From: Cytobacillus kochii
Lineage (GTDB): Bacteria > Bacillota > Bacilli > Bacillales > Cytobacillaceae
DNA length: 64,000 nucleotides
Assembly: GCF_020171845.1 (NCBI RefSeq)
Contig: NZ_JAIVAM010000015.1
Span: forward strand, 1 to 64,000
Direction: 5' to 3'
The notes under the pieces are model-generated. The model ran no database searches and was not told the origin of the DNA. It worked only from the letters and a program-made list of their open reading frames with translations. A program made the position numbers and the translations under genes. Of this stretch, positions 63,669 to 64,000 are shown piece after piece. Position 1 is the first letter of the stretch. Each line of letters opens with the position of its first letter.

Positions 63669-64000
63669 AAAACATCCTCTTTTCATCAATTCTTCTGTTT
63701 ATTTCATGTCATAATTATATACTAGTCCTCTGAAAGAACAAAAAGTCTACACTCGAAAATCATGAAAAATTTGGTACGATTTTTTGAAAAGTGCTGGATA
63801 TTTAGAGATATTAAAGTTGGTAATTTTACAATAATGTCCTTGAAAGTGGAAATTTGCTTGAGCATCCTATGCAGCTAAAGAAGCAGCTCCACGCCCGGTT
63901 TTTTTCATACTCATGAAGACGATTAATGATTTGTGTGCAATCAAGAAAGGTATTAAATATAGCTGACTTTATTCATGAAAAGGCCTGCTAGTAATAAAAG
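63669..64000. other. Right-end intergenic region
   Basis: This is AT-rich. A minus-strand frame near 63850-63970 (C-T-Q-I-I-N-R-L-H-E-Y-E-K) has no start, so it is not called. Nothing else recognised. Confidence 0.4.

Overview
This window is a chromosome segment from a low-GC, endospore-forming member of the Bacillaceae (Firmicutes). The evidence is gene content and order: tyrS, acsA/acuABC, motPS-ccpA-aroA, ytxGHJ, murC-sftA-ytpQ-ytpP, ytoQ, ytoP, ytzB, ytnP, trmB, ytzH, ytmP, amyX, ytlQ, ytlP and ytkP follow the Bacillus subtilis tyrS-to-ytkP neighbourhood with local rearrangements. Spore functions (tlp, a ytvI-like gene), T-box control of tyrS, two SigB-type promoters and a cre site agree with this. 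Several differences from B. subtilis (a GT51 penicillin-binding protein beside tyrS, a long FtsA-like gene, no ytpR) are compatible with an Oceanobacillus/Virgibacillus-type genus, which is inference.

Layout. 1-0.5 kb: end of an IS1595-type insertion sequence cut by the window edge. 0.6-2 kb: an orphan RocR-like sigma-54 activator. 2-6.8 kb: tyrS with its T-box leader, and a bifunctional penicillin-binding protein. 6.8-7.6 kb: decayed DNA with a transposase-like remnant, then tlp. 8.3-12.9 kb: acetate module, with acsA divergent from acuABC around a cre site. 13.25-14.15 kb: a 51-bp minisatellite of about 17 units. 14.2-15 kb: promoter, Mn-type (yybP-ykoY) riboswitch, 37-codon ORF and lipoprotein gene. 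15-21.3 kb: accessory genes, including a three-gene flavin reductase/cupin/DinB operon and two LysR genes, each divergent from its neighbour across a palindrome. 21.4-25.6 kb: aroA, ccpA, motP, motS. 25.8-31.5 kb: FtsA-like ATPase, ytxGHJ, M29 aminopeptidase, thioesterase. 31.9-39.5 kb: murC, unknown gene, sftA, ytpQ, ytpP and a PTS EIIC-like permease. 40-51.6 kb: conserved housekeeping and sugar genes through ytkP. 52-63.7 kb: a drug exporter with its TetR gene, an MFS permease, a SigB-type large catalase, an FUSC protein, two GNAT genes flanking a DinB gene, and ytvI.

How the parts work together. AcsA makes acetyl-CoA; AcuA acetylates and AcuC deacetylates it, and CcpA, encoded about 10 kb away, probably acts at the cre site. 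SigB links ytxGH and the catalase to general stress. The most unusual items are the 51-bp minisatellite (with a second two-copy 51-bp-period repeat 17.6 kb away), the small cationic ORF behind the Mn-type riboswitch, the FtsA-like protein with a long C-terminal extension, and the symmetric operators at the LysR genes. No CRISPR array, rRNA, tRNA or prophage was seen.
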